Positions 22,010-33,530 of a stretch of DNA of 64,000 nucleotides are shown piece after piece. The stretch is from Sesamum alatum (taxonomy: Eukaryota; Streptophyta; Magnoliopsida; Lamiales; Pedaliaceae). Position 1 is the first letter of the stretch. Each line of letters opens with the position of its first letter. A model generated the notes under the pieces. The model worked only from the letters and a program-made list of their open reading frames with translations. It was not told the DNA's origin and made no database searches. Location: assembly GCA_034509735.1 (NCBI GenBank), contig JACGWO010000006.1, forward strand, positions 8,633,001 to 8,697,000, in the 5' to 3' direction. The position numbers were made by a program, and so were the translations under genes.

Positions 22010-23240
22010 TAAAAAAAAAATATTAGTGGTATGAAGTTAAAAAAATACATCTAAGTATCAATTCATTTTAATAATGATAATTTTTCTAATTTTTAAAAAT
22101 ATTTATGAAAACTAAATCCTAAAATTGTATACTAAGTCCCATAAATAATTTAATAATTGGGTAATGAATCCCAATTTTTCCTACAATGTTTACTAAATCG
22201 TAATAATATTTCCTAAAATATATAGTATAACCCAAAATTGACGATTAATTACACTAAATCCTCATATGTTTTCCTATATATTTATACTAAATCCCAAAAT
22301 AATTTTCTAAAGTTGCACTAAATCCTTCTATTTTTCTATATATTTATACTAAATATCAATATTTGCTCGAATTACCTAAATTTTCTTAAATTACAAAAAA
22401 TTAAAAAAATTCATATATTATGAGTAAATTTTTTTAAAAAATTAAAGCAAATTCTTTACATATTTTTTAAATTTATAGAAAAAGACATAAATATATAGAA
22501 AAATTACAGAAAATTTTAAAATTACAGAAAAACTTTCTAAAATTAAGAAAATTTTCTAAAATTTTCCGACTTTTCATAATTTCGGAAATATACAGAAAAA
22601 TTCAGAAATTTTTTTAAATTTACAGAAAATGACAAAAATTTACAGAAATTTTTGAAAATTTTCAGAATTTTTAGAAAATTAAAATTTCCAAATTTTTAAA
22701 ACAGAATTTTTTTTTGAAATTTTTAATAATATTAGAAAATAATTTTAAAAATAACGGAAAATATTTTTAGAATTAATAAAAAATTTGTTAATAAACATAG
22801 AATTTTACATAACATTATTTTCTGAATTTTCTAATAATTATATTAAATTTGTAATTATTGAAAATATCCTATATTATTCTAATTATTGACATCAAAAATA
22901 TTATTCTAATTATTGACAAAAATTATAGAAAATGCACAAAAATTACAGAAAATTTACAAATTACAGAAAATTCACAAAAATTAAAGAAAATTCAGACATA
23001 TAACAGAAAATCATCAGAAAATTGCCCTAAAAATTATAGAAAAATAATCGTCTAACATTACAAAAATGCCCCAACAATTACAGATAATGCCCAAAAATTA
23101 TAGAGTTTTACAGAGAATGCCCAACAATTACAGAAATTTACATAACATGTCAAACAATTACAGAAATTTAAAAAATTACACAAAATGCCCAAACATTTAC
23201 TAATATTACAGAAACATGAAAAAATTAAAAAAAAAATGCA
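22010..23240. repeat. Low-complexity A/T-rich region with degenerate 'acagaaaat' repeats
   Basis: From 22490 to 23230 the word 'ttacagaaaat' and variants ('ttacagaaatt', 'caattacagaaat') recur dozens of times in imperfect tandem. Upstream, 'tactaaatcc' recurs between 22100 and 22360. These lie upstream of the TNP1-like gene on its strand. No gene is recognised. Confidence 0.6.
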
Positions 23241-23267
23241 CAAAGGGTTGTCTGAAACCCTACTTGC

Positions 23268-23402
23268 TAGGTGGGGGCGGCGGATGGCGAGGGGGGGTGG
23301 CGATGGTGGAGACGTTAGCAACGGTGGAGATGGTGGAAACGGTGGATGGTGGCGTCGGGGACGGTGGCGACGGTGGAGATGGTGGAGACCGTGGAGATAG
23401 TG
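23268..23402 (+). repeat. GGTGG/GGAGA minisatellite
   Basis: A purine-rich, G-rich tract of imperfect 6-9 bp units such as 'ggtggagatggtgga' and 'ggtggcgacggt'. Open frames on either strand (His/Arg/Pro-rich or Gly-rich) are by-products of the repeat. It stands out sharply from the AT-rich surroundings. Confidence 0.7.
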
Positions 23403-24450
23403 ACCGTTCCTAAATGTTTCTATTTCCACTAGTGACCGTTCCTATATGTACTGCAAATTTTTCTTCATCTTCTTAGATAATAAATATATATTAAGAAAAA
23501 TACGTTCCGAGCACTCATCTGATTGAATAAAGCTATACAATTGGATATTTAATGAATTTGACAATATATAGTAATTTTCATAAATTAGACACACGTTCAT
23601 AATATGAAGTATATTTATATATTTATATTGTTAGTATTTCACAGATGTAACTAGCATCCTATATTGTTGTACTGCAGGACATAATCAGACCGTCAAAATT
23701 CTAATCAGACCGTTAGATATGATGTACCACACAAAATAATACATTATATGTAGTTTTGAGAAATTTCGGTCTGCGGTTCTCGAGATATCGTATCCAGTCA
23801 GTATTCAACGTAATAACAACAGATCCATCCTTAAATCCGGGTTCTTGATTGAAAATCAGACCGTTGGATATCAATTCATATTTATAATTTTGTAAGTATT
23901 TAAAAATGATGTCAATCCGGCACGCAGATGTTCCCAATATCTGACAAAATAACTGGAATTGTACAATAGGAACGGTCCCCTAATAGAACAAGTGTTCCCA
24001 ACACCGTTCCTAAAGGAACATGCACGTACTTACCGTTCCTATTGTCTTTAGGAATGGTTGTCTATAAACTGACCGCCCCAAAAGTTGATTTTTACACCAA
24101 TTTTTTCATTGGGCGCCAAAACAAAATATTGGACCTCGTTTTGGAACGATATACCAATTGGTAGTACCTTTCCTAATTCAAAATTGGAGCCATTTTTTCA
24201 GCATGCGCCATTTGAAATATTGTACCGAGATTAGGAACGGTCGTAGGTTTTCATTGACCAATCCTAATTTAAATTTTCCTCATTTTTTTTAATTAACCGC
24301 CATATTTGAAAATTTGTACCTGAAATAGGAACTGTCCTAAAAAATTTGGACCGTTCCTAATTCAAATTTCCTCAATTTTTATTGTTTGGTATCTATTCAA
24401 AAAGTTATACCTATATTAGGAACGATCATAGTATAGATTTTCCGTTCCAA
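23403..24450. repeat. CACTA subterminal-type repeats between the two genes
   Basis: 'tgaccgttcctaaatg', 'aataggaacggtcccc', 'taggaatggttg' and similar motifs cluster at 23403-23445 and 23965-24450. A non-repetitive stretch of about 500 bp (23450-23960) lies between them. Such motifs normally mark the element ends. Their presence between the TNP1-like and TNP2-like genes suggests either two adjacent or nested CACTA copies or an internal regulatory region. Confidence 0.6.
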
Positions 24451-24555
24451 TTTTTAACATTTATTCTGATTTCTTAAAATAATCAAAATACATATATCGA
24501 ATACAATTTTTACAATAAGGATAATAAAAAAATTTACATAAAATTTTCAGAAAAT

Positions 24556-27500
24556 TTAATAAGTCTCTTCATCGGACTCAGCCTCGTCAAAGCTATCTTC
24601 ATCTTCGGATTCACCGTCTGGCGAGCGCGATGTCCCTGCTCCATGATCAACGACCAACTGTATTCCCATTGGGTCATGCATTTCAAACGTTTGGTTATCT
24701 ATTACAACATCTAGATTAGGTACGACTTCATCCATCTGATAGGAGACCTCGGTCCATCGCGAGTCATCGATTACTCTTCGAGTCTTGATTTTGCAAACAG
24801 CTTTCCAGTCAACTTTGTCTCTCTTCATGCTCGAGTAATCCGCGTAGTAGACTTGTACTGCTTGTTGAGCCAGTATGAATGGTTCATTCTTTTAGTAGAG
24901 CTTTTTGAAGTTGACATCAACGACGTGATAACAAGAGTGCATCTTCATTCCTCTGACCGGATCGACCCAACGACAATTAAACAGTACAATGTGCATGTCT
25001 GGAATTAGTGGGTAATCTAGCTGAATTATCTCTTCCGAAATTCTGTAGAAGTCAGAATCCGTGTCTGTATATGATGAGCTTTTCACACATACACCACAAT
25101 TTATTATTGACTTCCCGACATTGTTACGTTCAGTATGGAAATTGAAGCCATTAACAAAGTAAGACGGATATGTCGTCACTTCTGCTCTAGGGCCCCAATA
25201 ATGCAACTTCAATAATTCGTCGTTTGTGTGATTCAATTCATCATATAGTTATTGAACTAATTTGATTACAAATTAATAAGCATATCGCACTTACAAGAAA
25301 GTGATACTTACACGATGCTTGAACCAATCCTTGAACTGTGTTACCACTAGTTGATCAATTATCGGGTTCTCCGAATGGTGTTGCTCGAACAGTTAATTCA
25401 AGAATGGCCTGTTACAGTGAAAGTGATAGTTATATACATGTAACTGAAATTGAAGTGAAGGCTTGAGATAATTACATTTGTATAAGACACTTACTCGTAG
25501 TACAGTGCAACTACTTCACAATTACACAATACATATGTCTCGATAACATGAAGTTCCTCACCGCTCAGCCATCAATTCTTTGAGGCTCCACTTGCTTGGC
25601 CTGGGTAATTGAAAATGGACCGTACTATTCGATCGTCGTTGCTCGGGAGATCATCGTTCCGACCAGGTCTGCTTCGCTTGCAGAGAATGTGCGGTTCGAA
25701 GTAGTGAGAGGAGAAAAGTCCGATTTCTTCGACAATATAAGCCTCTACAATTGACGCCTCGACGTGTGCTTTGTTTTTCACCTTTTTCTTCAAATTGCGT
25801 AGGAATCTATTCATACGAGTATTTATTAAAATGCAAATTAATTGCTACTTAAAAATAATATAATTAACAGTAGTTAATTAATTACCTCTCAAATGGGTAC
25901 ATCCACCTATATTGCACGGGCTCCCCAACGTGCGCCTCGTACGGAAGGTGAACAATTAGATACTCCATTAAGTTGAAAAAAGGAGGAAAACTTTTGTCGA
26001 GGTTGCACAGGATGATGGCTACACTATCTTCTAATTCTTTTACCTTGGCCACATCTAGTGTTGTTGAGCATAGGATCTGGAATAGAAGGCTCACTTCCGT
26101 CAAGGCCCCCCACCACGTGCTCTGGAAGCATTTCATGGAAGGCAATCTGAATCAACTTCTACATCAATACATGACAATCATGGCTCTTCATGCCGTGCAA
26201 TCTTAACTCCTTCATGTCGACGCAACGGGCCAAGTTAGAGGTATACCCATCCGGAAACCTAAGACAACGAATCCACTCATATATCTTCTTCTTTTGCTCC
26301 TTCGTCAGTGTATATACCGCTTTGGGCATCACGCTCGGTCTCCTTTCGTCCACCTCAAGCTCTGGCCGATTACATATGATCTTCAGATCCTTTCGTGCAT
26401 TTAGATTGTCGTTCGTTTACCCCTTGATGTCCATCACAGTATTGAATATATTATCGAACACATTATTCTCAATATGCATGACATCAAGATTGTGTCGTAT
26501 CAGATGCGCTCCCTAGTATTCAAGCTCCCAGAAGATGTTTTTCTTTGTCCACTTATGGTCGACACCTTAGCCTTCTAGTTCACTCAACGGTTATTCGACT
26601 ACCACACTAAACGCATCGACACAGGTTCGGATCTATTCTCCAGTCAGTCTCGGACGTGCAACCTTTCTCACCGTTCGATTTTTAGTGAAGGCTTTCTTGT
26701 TCCTACGATAAGGATGATCCGGTGGTAGGAACTACTTGTGGCAATTAAAATAGCATGCCTTCCGACCGTTCTGTAAATAGAATGCCCGTGTGTCCTCCAT
26801 ACAAATTGGACACCCCATAACACCGGCGGTACTCCATCCAGACACCATCCCATAAGAAGGAAGGTCGTTCACTGTCCACATCAATGCAGCATGCATTATG
26901 AATGCCTGGTTTGTCGCAGTATCGTGCGTATGTACACCCACATGCCATAAATTCTGCAACTCCTCGATCAACGGCTCCAAGTAGACATCGAAAAGACGTT
27001 TGGGATTCGATGGGCCAAGGATCACCATCGTTGGGAACATATATTCAGACTTCATGCACATTCCCGGTGGGAGATTGTACGGTGTAAGTATCACGGGCCA
27101 ACATGAGTAAGTTTTACCATACTGGTTGTGTGGTGCAAACCCATCCGTGCACAACCCAAGTCTAATATTACGAGGCTCAGCTGCAAAATCAGGATACGTT
27201 CGGTCAAAATGCTTCCAAGCCTCTAGATCGGAGGATGACACATGGGTCCTTCCTCTATCTGATAGCTCGTATGCCAAGTCATATGCTCTGTTATGGCCTC
27301 CGACACATACAACCTCTGCAACCGAGGGGTAAGCAGTAGATACCTAAGAATGGCATACGAGGACTTCTTGCGTTTAAGATTTCTATCCCTGGTGGGCTTA
27401 TACCTAGCATCTCCACAGAACTTGCAATATTCCAAATCAATATCGTCCTTCCAATACAACATGCAACCATTTTTGCAAGTATCAATCTTCTGAACCGGTA

Positions 27501-28250
27501 AAACCAATTCTCTTATCAATTTCTTCGTATTGTAATAATCGGCCGGGAAAGTGTGATCGCGGGGCATTACAATATCAGCCCACTGGCATAATCGATCATA
27601 TGTATGCTCAGAAAAACCCCCCTTCAGCCTTGATATTCACCAAAGAGGCAATTGACGCCAACTAAGAGATGGTGCAGCAATTCCACAATAGTTGGTCCGC
27701 AGCATGAACTACATCAAAAAAAAGGGGTCTGACAAGCCAGACACATAATCATAGGGCCCTGAATCGTAATATGAACAAGGACCCACATCAGATGGACAAT
27801 ACCAAGTACCATCATCAGTCGGTCCCTCCTGGTTGTATGAAGACCAGAAAGATGGCCTGGCGGCATTGAATATCATCCTCTGCGGCCAATCCATCTGAAC
27901 CGTATCACCGCAATGCAAACTACCCTCCTCTTGAACGGGTGGTGTTGTTGCTGCTGCACAGGGGGCGCTATCAATACTTCAAAGTATTCCTGCACCCTTT
28001 TCTCACCATGTAAAGTCCAATTATAATACTCTGGCATAAACCCTTTCATACACAAATCAAAATTTACCTCATCTGGTGTTTTGAACCATTCGTTTTTGTA
28101 CTTCCGGCAGGGACTCTTAATCTTGTCCCTGTCCATATATGCACGCTGAGACTGGGCCTATTCTAAAAATGTTGTAACACCGTCCTCAAACTCCAGCGTC
28201 ACACCTAGGACGTCTCGATCATACGTCCATTTCCTCAGCTGTCTTAACAT
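24556..28250 (-). pseudogene. TNP2-type CACTA transposase
   Basis: The minus strand starts at the ATG at 28250-28248. The N-terminal transposase-associated domain reads 'WTYDRDVLGVTLEFEDG' and 'KTPDEVNFDLCMKGFMPEYY'. The TNP2 core reads 'TCKNGCMLYWKDDIDLEYCK', 'RLGLCTDGFAPHNQYG', 'YSCWPVILTPYNLPPGMCMK' and 'GWSTAGVMGCPICMEDTRAF'. A DUF4218-like block ('LMEYLIVHLPYEAHVGEPVQ') and a DUF4216-like C-terminal block ('VLFNCRWVDPVRGMKMHSCY') follow, then an acidic tail to 24556. TNP2 is the DDE-type recombinase that cuts at the CACTA ends. A stop at 28158-28160 and several frame changes (27.6-27.9, 26.35-26.75 kb) disable it. Introns are likely near 25.3, 25.45 and 25.85 kb. Confidence 0.85.
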
Positions 28251-28499
28251 GATTTGTCCTACGTATAAGTCACAACAGTACGTAATTAAATGATGAGAAT
28301 ATTATATATATATAACTAACAATTACATAAATTTTGTATACTTACCTGAGCAAAACACCTAGCAATATCAATGCAAAATTCGCGCAAGTAATTGATATGT
28401 TCGATTTTCCGTATAAAGAATCAAGGGGGGAGTTACAACAAAATAAGTTGGAGAGTAATTATAAGAACAATGAGAAAGAAGGGGGACATACATATAGAA

Positions 28500-29035
28500 A
28501 GTATTGGAACGGGCATTGAAATATTATTTGAAACACAAAACTAGCCGTTGAAATATAGCCGTTGTTCCAGCTTTAGGAACGGTCTCAGGCGCGGTTATAG
28601 GAACGATAACCTTACCGTTGTAATATAGCCGTTATGGCATATTAGGAACGGTATGAGGCACACGCAACTAGGCCGTTCCTAATTGGAGCACAATTGAGAA
28701 CAATAATTGTAACAACATTGCATTTTCTATATACTCATAATTTGGAACAGTAATTGCATTACATTTTTGCCCATGGCGTAAAAGGGACTTATTTAGCACT
28801 ACATATTGGAACGGTCAGGCAACCGGTCTAAATAGACATGGCGTTTGGAACCTACATAGGAACGGTAAGTGTTCCCGGTCGAGTAACCGTTCCAAATTAC
28901 ACACATGTGTTCCAAATTGAATACCAAAATATAGCAGGTCCTTTTTAGGAACGGTAAAAAGGTGTAAAAATTGGCACTCATATATTGGCACATAAATAGG
29001 AACGGTCATGTCGTTCCTATTAATTTGCGCCCTTC
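28500..29035. repeat. CACTA subterminal repeat region, right
   Basis: Repeated 'taggaacggt', 'ttggaacggtcag' and 'accgttccta' motifs upstream of the TNP2 start codon. They would lie in the 5' end and promoter of the CACTA element. The array ends just before a GC-rich stretch (29026-29140). Confidence 0.65.
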
Positions 29036-29139
29036 CTTCCCCAGCCCCTAATATATGAGGATGGGGGCGACACTGACTGGGGAGGGGAATGGCGCCGGCG
29101 AAAGGGGGTGGCTGGCTGGGGGCAGGAGAGGAGAAGGAT

Positions 29140-29240
29140 TTGGGCTATACGTACATATTATATATATATATATATCATATGTATTATCTATCTATGTATC
29201 ATAAATATATATCTATATATATTTCAAATATATATTTTGA
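29140..29240. repeat. TA-rich microsatellite
   Basis: Runs of 'tatatatatatata' and 'atctatctatgtatc'. It mirrors the TA array at about 19358-19388 inside the left TIR, so it probably belongs to the host Mutator-like element. Confidence 0.6.
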
Positions 29241-29394
29241 ATTTTTGTATATAATTATATATGTAAATTGAATTTGGACCATTGATTTTTGAAGATAAAA
29301 AATCAACCGTTAATTTAAGTAAGATTTTATATGCACCGTAGATAATTATAGATGTAATACCATCGATTTGAGTTGGATAAGATCCAACGATTGT

Positions 29395-29579
29395 AAAATA
29401 AAGATATAAATAAAAAAAATTAAAAAAAAGATAAATGTGCGCGTGTATCATACTACTCGCATGAGGGGGGTACTTTGCTCACTTTTTTAAAAACAAGGAG
29501 ATAAATTGCTTATTTTTTTTTCCATAAAGGGATAAATTGCTATTTTCGAATAACAAAGGGGGCAGGATGCATTTTTCCC
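29395..29579 (-). repeat. Right TIR of the Mutator-like element
   Basis: The reverse complement of 19140-19335 is recognisable here in the same order, from 'atgcatttttccc' at the outer end inward through 'aaattgctattttcgaa' to the 'gtgcgcgtgtatc' block. The TIRs have diverged visibly, with small indels. Confidence 0.7.
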
Positions 29580-29661
29580 TGGGAACATGTGATCTCTTTG
29601 GATCAGTTCAGCGTAAGCCAATGATAGTAGTGTAGACCTTTTTTATGAGTGCCATTAAAAA

Positions 29662-30927
29662 TTAGGCTAAAATAGCATAATACCCTCATGTGTTTTGAAA
29701 ACTCATCTAAAAACCCCACTATATTTTAATAATAGGCTAAAAACTCCCCTCTATTTTATTAAATGTAGCCGTTGGATCTTTTTTAAATGAAAAAAAGTCT
29801 CAGGATTTAATCAATTCATCTTACCGTTGGATCTAAAAAATTTAAAAGCCCAGATTTAACAAAACTATAAATTTATATTATATGAAAATTATACATTATA
29901 AAAATTAAATTATTATTATTTAATATAAATTTAATAAAAAAAATTAAACCTAATGCCCCCTCCCCCACCCCATCTCCCTACCGCCCCCTCGCCGCCACCC
30001 ACAGTGGGAAGGCTATGGCGAATCTGGGCAGCGTCACGTCGCCCGGATTAGATCCGAGTGACAACAATGCCGCCAAACCAGACGCTGGGCAATGGCATCG
30101 TCGCCGCCTAGATTCAGGGCGATGGTGACTCCGAATCCTTCTTGGCAAAGGCGGGGGCGATGCCATCATCCCCAATTTTAAAAAATTAAAATATTTAATT
30201 AAGGGTTAATTAAAATAATTAAAATAAAAATAACAAAATTAAATTTGAACAATTTTAAGATTTTAGAAAAATCGATAAAAAAATTATTTAAATTTAAATC
30301 AGACCAAAAATATTAAAATATTTATTGTAAATACATATAATAGTAATTCAAATTTAAATATTATTCACATTAAATAATGTAGTTTATGAACATAATTTTA
30401 ATTAAATAATAATTTAAATTAGCTTATTAATATTATTGTTGTTATTGATTAACGTTTTTATTGATGCAGATTTATATTTGAAAAATGAACTTTAATATAT
30501 TATTCTATATTGTGATTTTAATTTAACTTTTAAGTTAAGTGATAAATTTATTAAAAAGATTATATATATATTTTTTTTATATTTTGATATTTAAATAAAT
30601 ATAGTTAAGAACAAAAAAAATTATATTTTTAGAAGGGGTGAAATGCAAAAATAAGGTTAAAACAAGTAATTTTGACCATGGTAATTTTAAACATATTTAG
30701 GGGCATTTTAGTTCAAAATATCCAAAAATAAGGTCCAAAACGTTAGAACCACCCCACCAAGCACACCACTCGCACGTGCAGTACACTTTTCGTCAATTGC
30801 TAATGGAATGGGGGTTTTTGCTGAGTTTTTCAAAACACAAGGGAGTTTTTTTACCTATTTTCATAACGCAAGGGTTTTTTTTAGCTATTTCAATAAAACA
30901 CAAGGGGTAAAATGGAGTTTGGCCTAA
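29662..30927. mobile_element. Non-autonomous long-TIR element
   Basis: The left end 'ttaggctaaaatagcataat' and the reverse complement of the right end 'ttaggccaaactccatttta' align, and the match continues over about 120 bp with the shared word 'tgtgtttt' and blocks of 'aaaaacccc' in matching order. The interior (29.9-30.75 kb) is AT-rich, with a GC-rich island at 29950-30170 that has no convincing coding content. No transposase is present. The flanks do not give a clear target duplication. Confidence 0.55.
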
Positions 30928-30934
30928 AATTATA

Positions 30935-32565
30935 TTAGTATTTACAAAAATTGGAGGAACATGATATGTACATCGTGCATGCATGGCTACTTTTAGTACA
31001 TAAAATGGTCTTCTTATGATGAACTTTAGTGAGATATTTCTTGAAATTGTTCATCGTTATAAACAAAAATGAATATAAATATTCCGTTATATATTTCGAT
31101 TGAATGGATCTTCGAAACTCGATGGAGCTAAACGTTATAAATTGATTGTTGTTTTGATCAATCATGAATTCTGGTGTTTGTTATGAGCTTGCATTGGGAA
31201 CCACTTCTAGAGTTCATATGAATATCCAAAAGGTTCCATTTATCTTCATATTGTTCAGTTCGTCATAATATGCAATCTGTGATCTTTAAAAGGTTTATTT
31301 TCTATATGATTGTTCGACTCACTTTATAATGAACTTATTCAAGCAGTTTTTGCTGAGCGGTTAATGAACCCAAGGCTAGACGATTCGTAGGTAACACTGA
31401 GGTAGCATTGGCTACCAGTAGAGGCTTCGCCGTTCAATTCCACTTGGGTGCCTTTCACGGGGAGATTGGAGTTTCCGTGCGTGTGATTTGCGTCGCATGT
31501 ACCTAAGCATGGCAAGTTCAATGTGATCATGGGTTCGCTACCTGCATGAAGAATAAGGTAGTAAACGGTCTTTCGAGACACGTAAGGTGGTGATCATGTT
31601 ACGGTCTTCACAAGCTTGATCGGCATCGTTGTCAGTCAATATGAGGCATTTTAAGTTTTTGGATCGATTTTTCTATTATTAGAATTTTATTTTACATGCA
31701 CTCACATCTGGCCACACTAAGCTTTTGCTTACGTATTTCGATTTATGTCTCCAAATAGAGACGGTAAAGTGAAGAAGTCAAGGTTTAACTGATCTAAGCA
31801 AAAAAACTGAGGTTGTTGGAAAAGAGGTCGAATGGTTAGAATATGCTATCGTCTTGTATTTGGATCAAGTGATTTGGACATAAAACTTACAAATTCATGA
31901 TATCAAATTTTATAATTTCATGCTAAAAAAGAACTATCATTTTTTTTAATTTTAATTTTAAACTATATTTTATGAAATTATAATAAATATAAAAAAATAT
32001 TTAATATTGAGACATTTGAAATCTTTTCTCCAATTCCTTGCTCCAAATCCTTCGTCCAAGTACAGCCTTAGTCTGATAAAAGAACTCTTACCAGTTGCTT
32101 GACAGTTTCCCAACTACCAATGTTACGAAGGAACATGGCACATAATTTAAAATGGAGCCAATAATGTGGACATTATTCAAATGGAGCAAAGAACGTAGCC
32201 TATTTAAAAAATATTACCACTTCTCGGCATGATTCTTCTGTTTATTTCTTTAAACATATAAATTAAGAAAGCACTCTTAATTAGCCTTTTGAATAATTAC
32301 ACATACACTGCCTAAAAATGTATGCATCATTTACAGAAACCACCCCTATTTTTTAGAAAATTACACTTACACCCCTCAAAAGTATCAATATTATTACATA
32401 AACTACCTCTATTTTTTTAGCTATTTTCTGTAATTATGCAAAAGGCATTCGTGATTATGTAAATAGACTATAAGTCAGGGGGTGTAAATGTAATTATCCC
32501 TAATTTTTAACCAAAGGCTGGAATTGTTCATTTTACCCTTAATTTCTTATTTTAAAATCATAGAA
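30935..32565. other. Spacer without recognised genes
   Basis: A minus-strand frame at 31339-31581 (80 codons) has normal composition but no recognised motif, so I do not call it. Around 32290-32500 is a short repeat-like patch of alternating 'attacacttacacccc' and 'gggggtgtaaatgtaatta', complementary to each other, likely a small TIR element of about 200 bp. Confidence 0.45.
32290..32500. repeat. Small TIR element (MITE-like)
   Basis: The left side 'aattacacatacactgcct' and the right side, reverse complemented ('ggataattacatttacaccc'), match as terminal inverted repeats. Internal copies of 'attacacttacacccc' add to the symmetry. It has no coding capacity. Confidence 0.5.
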
Positions 32566-32569
32566 AAAT

Positions 32570-32852
32570 AGCCGAGGCAAATTACACTATTGCTCCTTTG
32601 TGTAAAAAATATAAGATACCTCTCCCTGCGCATTCTACTCTAAAAATATTCAAAAAAATTTAAAAATTTAATAAAAAATAATTCTGTTTGTATAAGGGCA
32701 TTTTGGTTAGTTCACCCATAAAATTGATTAGAATGGGTAATTTGTTAGATGATTAAACACATCGGGATACTTGTAATTTTTTGAAAAAAAAAATGAGGGA
32801 ATACCCATGATTATGCCAAACCAGCTGGGGAGGTTATTGTAATTCAACCATA
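32570..32852. repeat. MITE-like element
   Basis: The left end 'gaggcaaattacactattgc' and the reverse-complemented right end 'ggttgaattacaataacctc' form imperfect TIRs. The right end ('gattatgccaaaccag') is shared with the fragment at 3196-3330. It has no coding capacity. Confidence 0.5.
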
Positions 32853-33078
32853 TATCTATTTTGAACGATTTTCATACCTCTTATGTTGCTCTTTAAAACT
32901 AGTTATTGAGCATTATTCAAGTTAATTTCATTTTATGTATCATACTTTTTAGGCATTTGCACTTTTGGTATTTTATATTTTGTTATAGTAGTAGTTTTGG
33001 TCCTAAACTTCCATTAGTTAGGTCCTATAATTCTTTATCAAAGTAGAAATAGTATCACCATTGTTCATTCATTAGCCC

Positions 33079-33511
33079 TGATGTGGGCCTGATCCTCAGT
33101 CCTTAACTAGGCCCTAAGGCAATGGGCCCATACATGTCTGAGAGGCCACTTTAGCTTAACCCTGAGCTCGTCTAGGGCCCCGAGAGTACAAAAGGACCCT
33201 TGAAAGAAGGGATCGATGACATGTGGCAGCATTCTGGGGGCCATGGTAAGACCTTCCGTACGGATCATGAAAAGGTATAAATAGCCCCCTCTCCACAGTT
33301 ATTACACACTTACTTTTTGGCATTTATTTCTCTAACTATTATTACCTGCCATCACCCTACACCTGACTTGAGCGTCGGACTGCTCACGCTGGGCTCCGAC
33401 CCAGCTCGTTTGCTCCTCGTGCAGACCCAAGAGGTCCCGAAAGATCACCAGTTGATTGGAGGCAAGGTGCGACCTACGACAGTCGACCTAGACCTACTTC
33501 AACCTACATCA
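33079..33511 (+). repeat. 5' LTR of the Tat-type element
   Basis: 433 bp, TGATG...CATCA, with a TATA box (tataaata) at 33276-33283 preceded by 'cggatcatgaaaagg'. The 3' LTR repeats the same TATA context ('ggtataaacagcccc'). The element's transcript would start shortly after it. Confidence 0.9.
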
Positions 33512-33530
33512 TTTTGGTGCCGTCTTTATG
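33512..33530 (+). promoter_or_regulatory. Primer-binding site
   Basis: 'ttttggtgccgtctttatg' directly follows the LTR end. It resembles the 'TTTGGCGCCGTC' primer sites of plant Tat/Athila elements with one or two changes. Confidence 0.7.

Larger units (their letters stand above)
19485..29035 (-). mobile_element. Decayed CACTA (En/Spm-type) element with TNP2 and TNP1-like genes
   Basis: The left terminus is CACTACATAAAAATACGG at 19485, preceded by the triplet tta. Arrays of the subterminal motif TTAGGAACGGT and its complement occupy 19500-20220 and 28530-29000, with a third cluster at 23405-24450. Both transposase-type genes lie between the outer arrays on the minus strand, TNP2-like first and TNP1-like second, the order expected if the 5' end is on the right. 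A matching ...TAGTG end was not found on the right, so 29035 is only where the motif array stops. Confidence 0.7.
19140..29579. mobile_element. Mutator-like TIR element containing a nested CACTA
   Basis: The left end GGGAAAAAATGCATCC and the reverse complement of the right end GGGAAAAATGCATCC match and stay similar for about 150-200 bp (both contain 'attcgaaaatagcaattta'). The 9 bp just outside are TGCGAACAT (19131-19139) and TGGGAACAT (29580-29588), identical at 8 of 9 positions. A 9 bp target duplication with long TIRs is the Mutator-like signature. Its own sequence is only about 0.9 kb; the rest is the CACTA element inserted at 19484/19485. No MULE transposase is seen. Confidence 0.75.

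Noticed and set aside
23058..23429. His/Arg/Pro-rich and Gly-rich long frames on both strands
   Set aside because: They follow the GGTGG/GGAGA minisatellite and the degenerate 'acagaaaat' repeats; composition alone explains the openness.
29620..29632. 'gatagtagtgtag' as the right end of the CACTA element
   Set aside because: It lies outside the Mutator-like TIR and is not followed by tta, so it cannot be the partner of 19485.
31339..31581. 80-codon minus-strand frame as a small host gene
   Set aside because: No recognised motif, no supporting neighbour, and the length is common by chance in this window.
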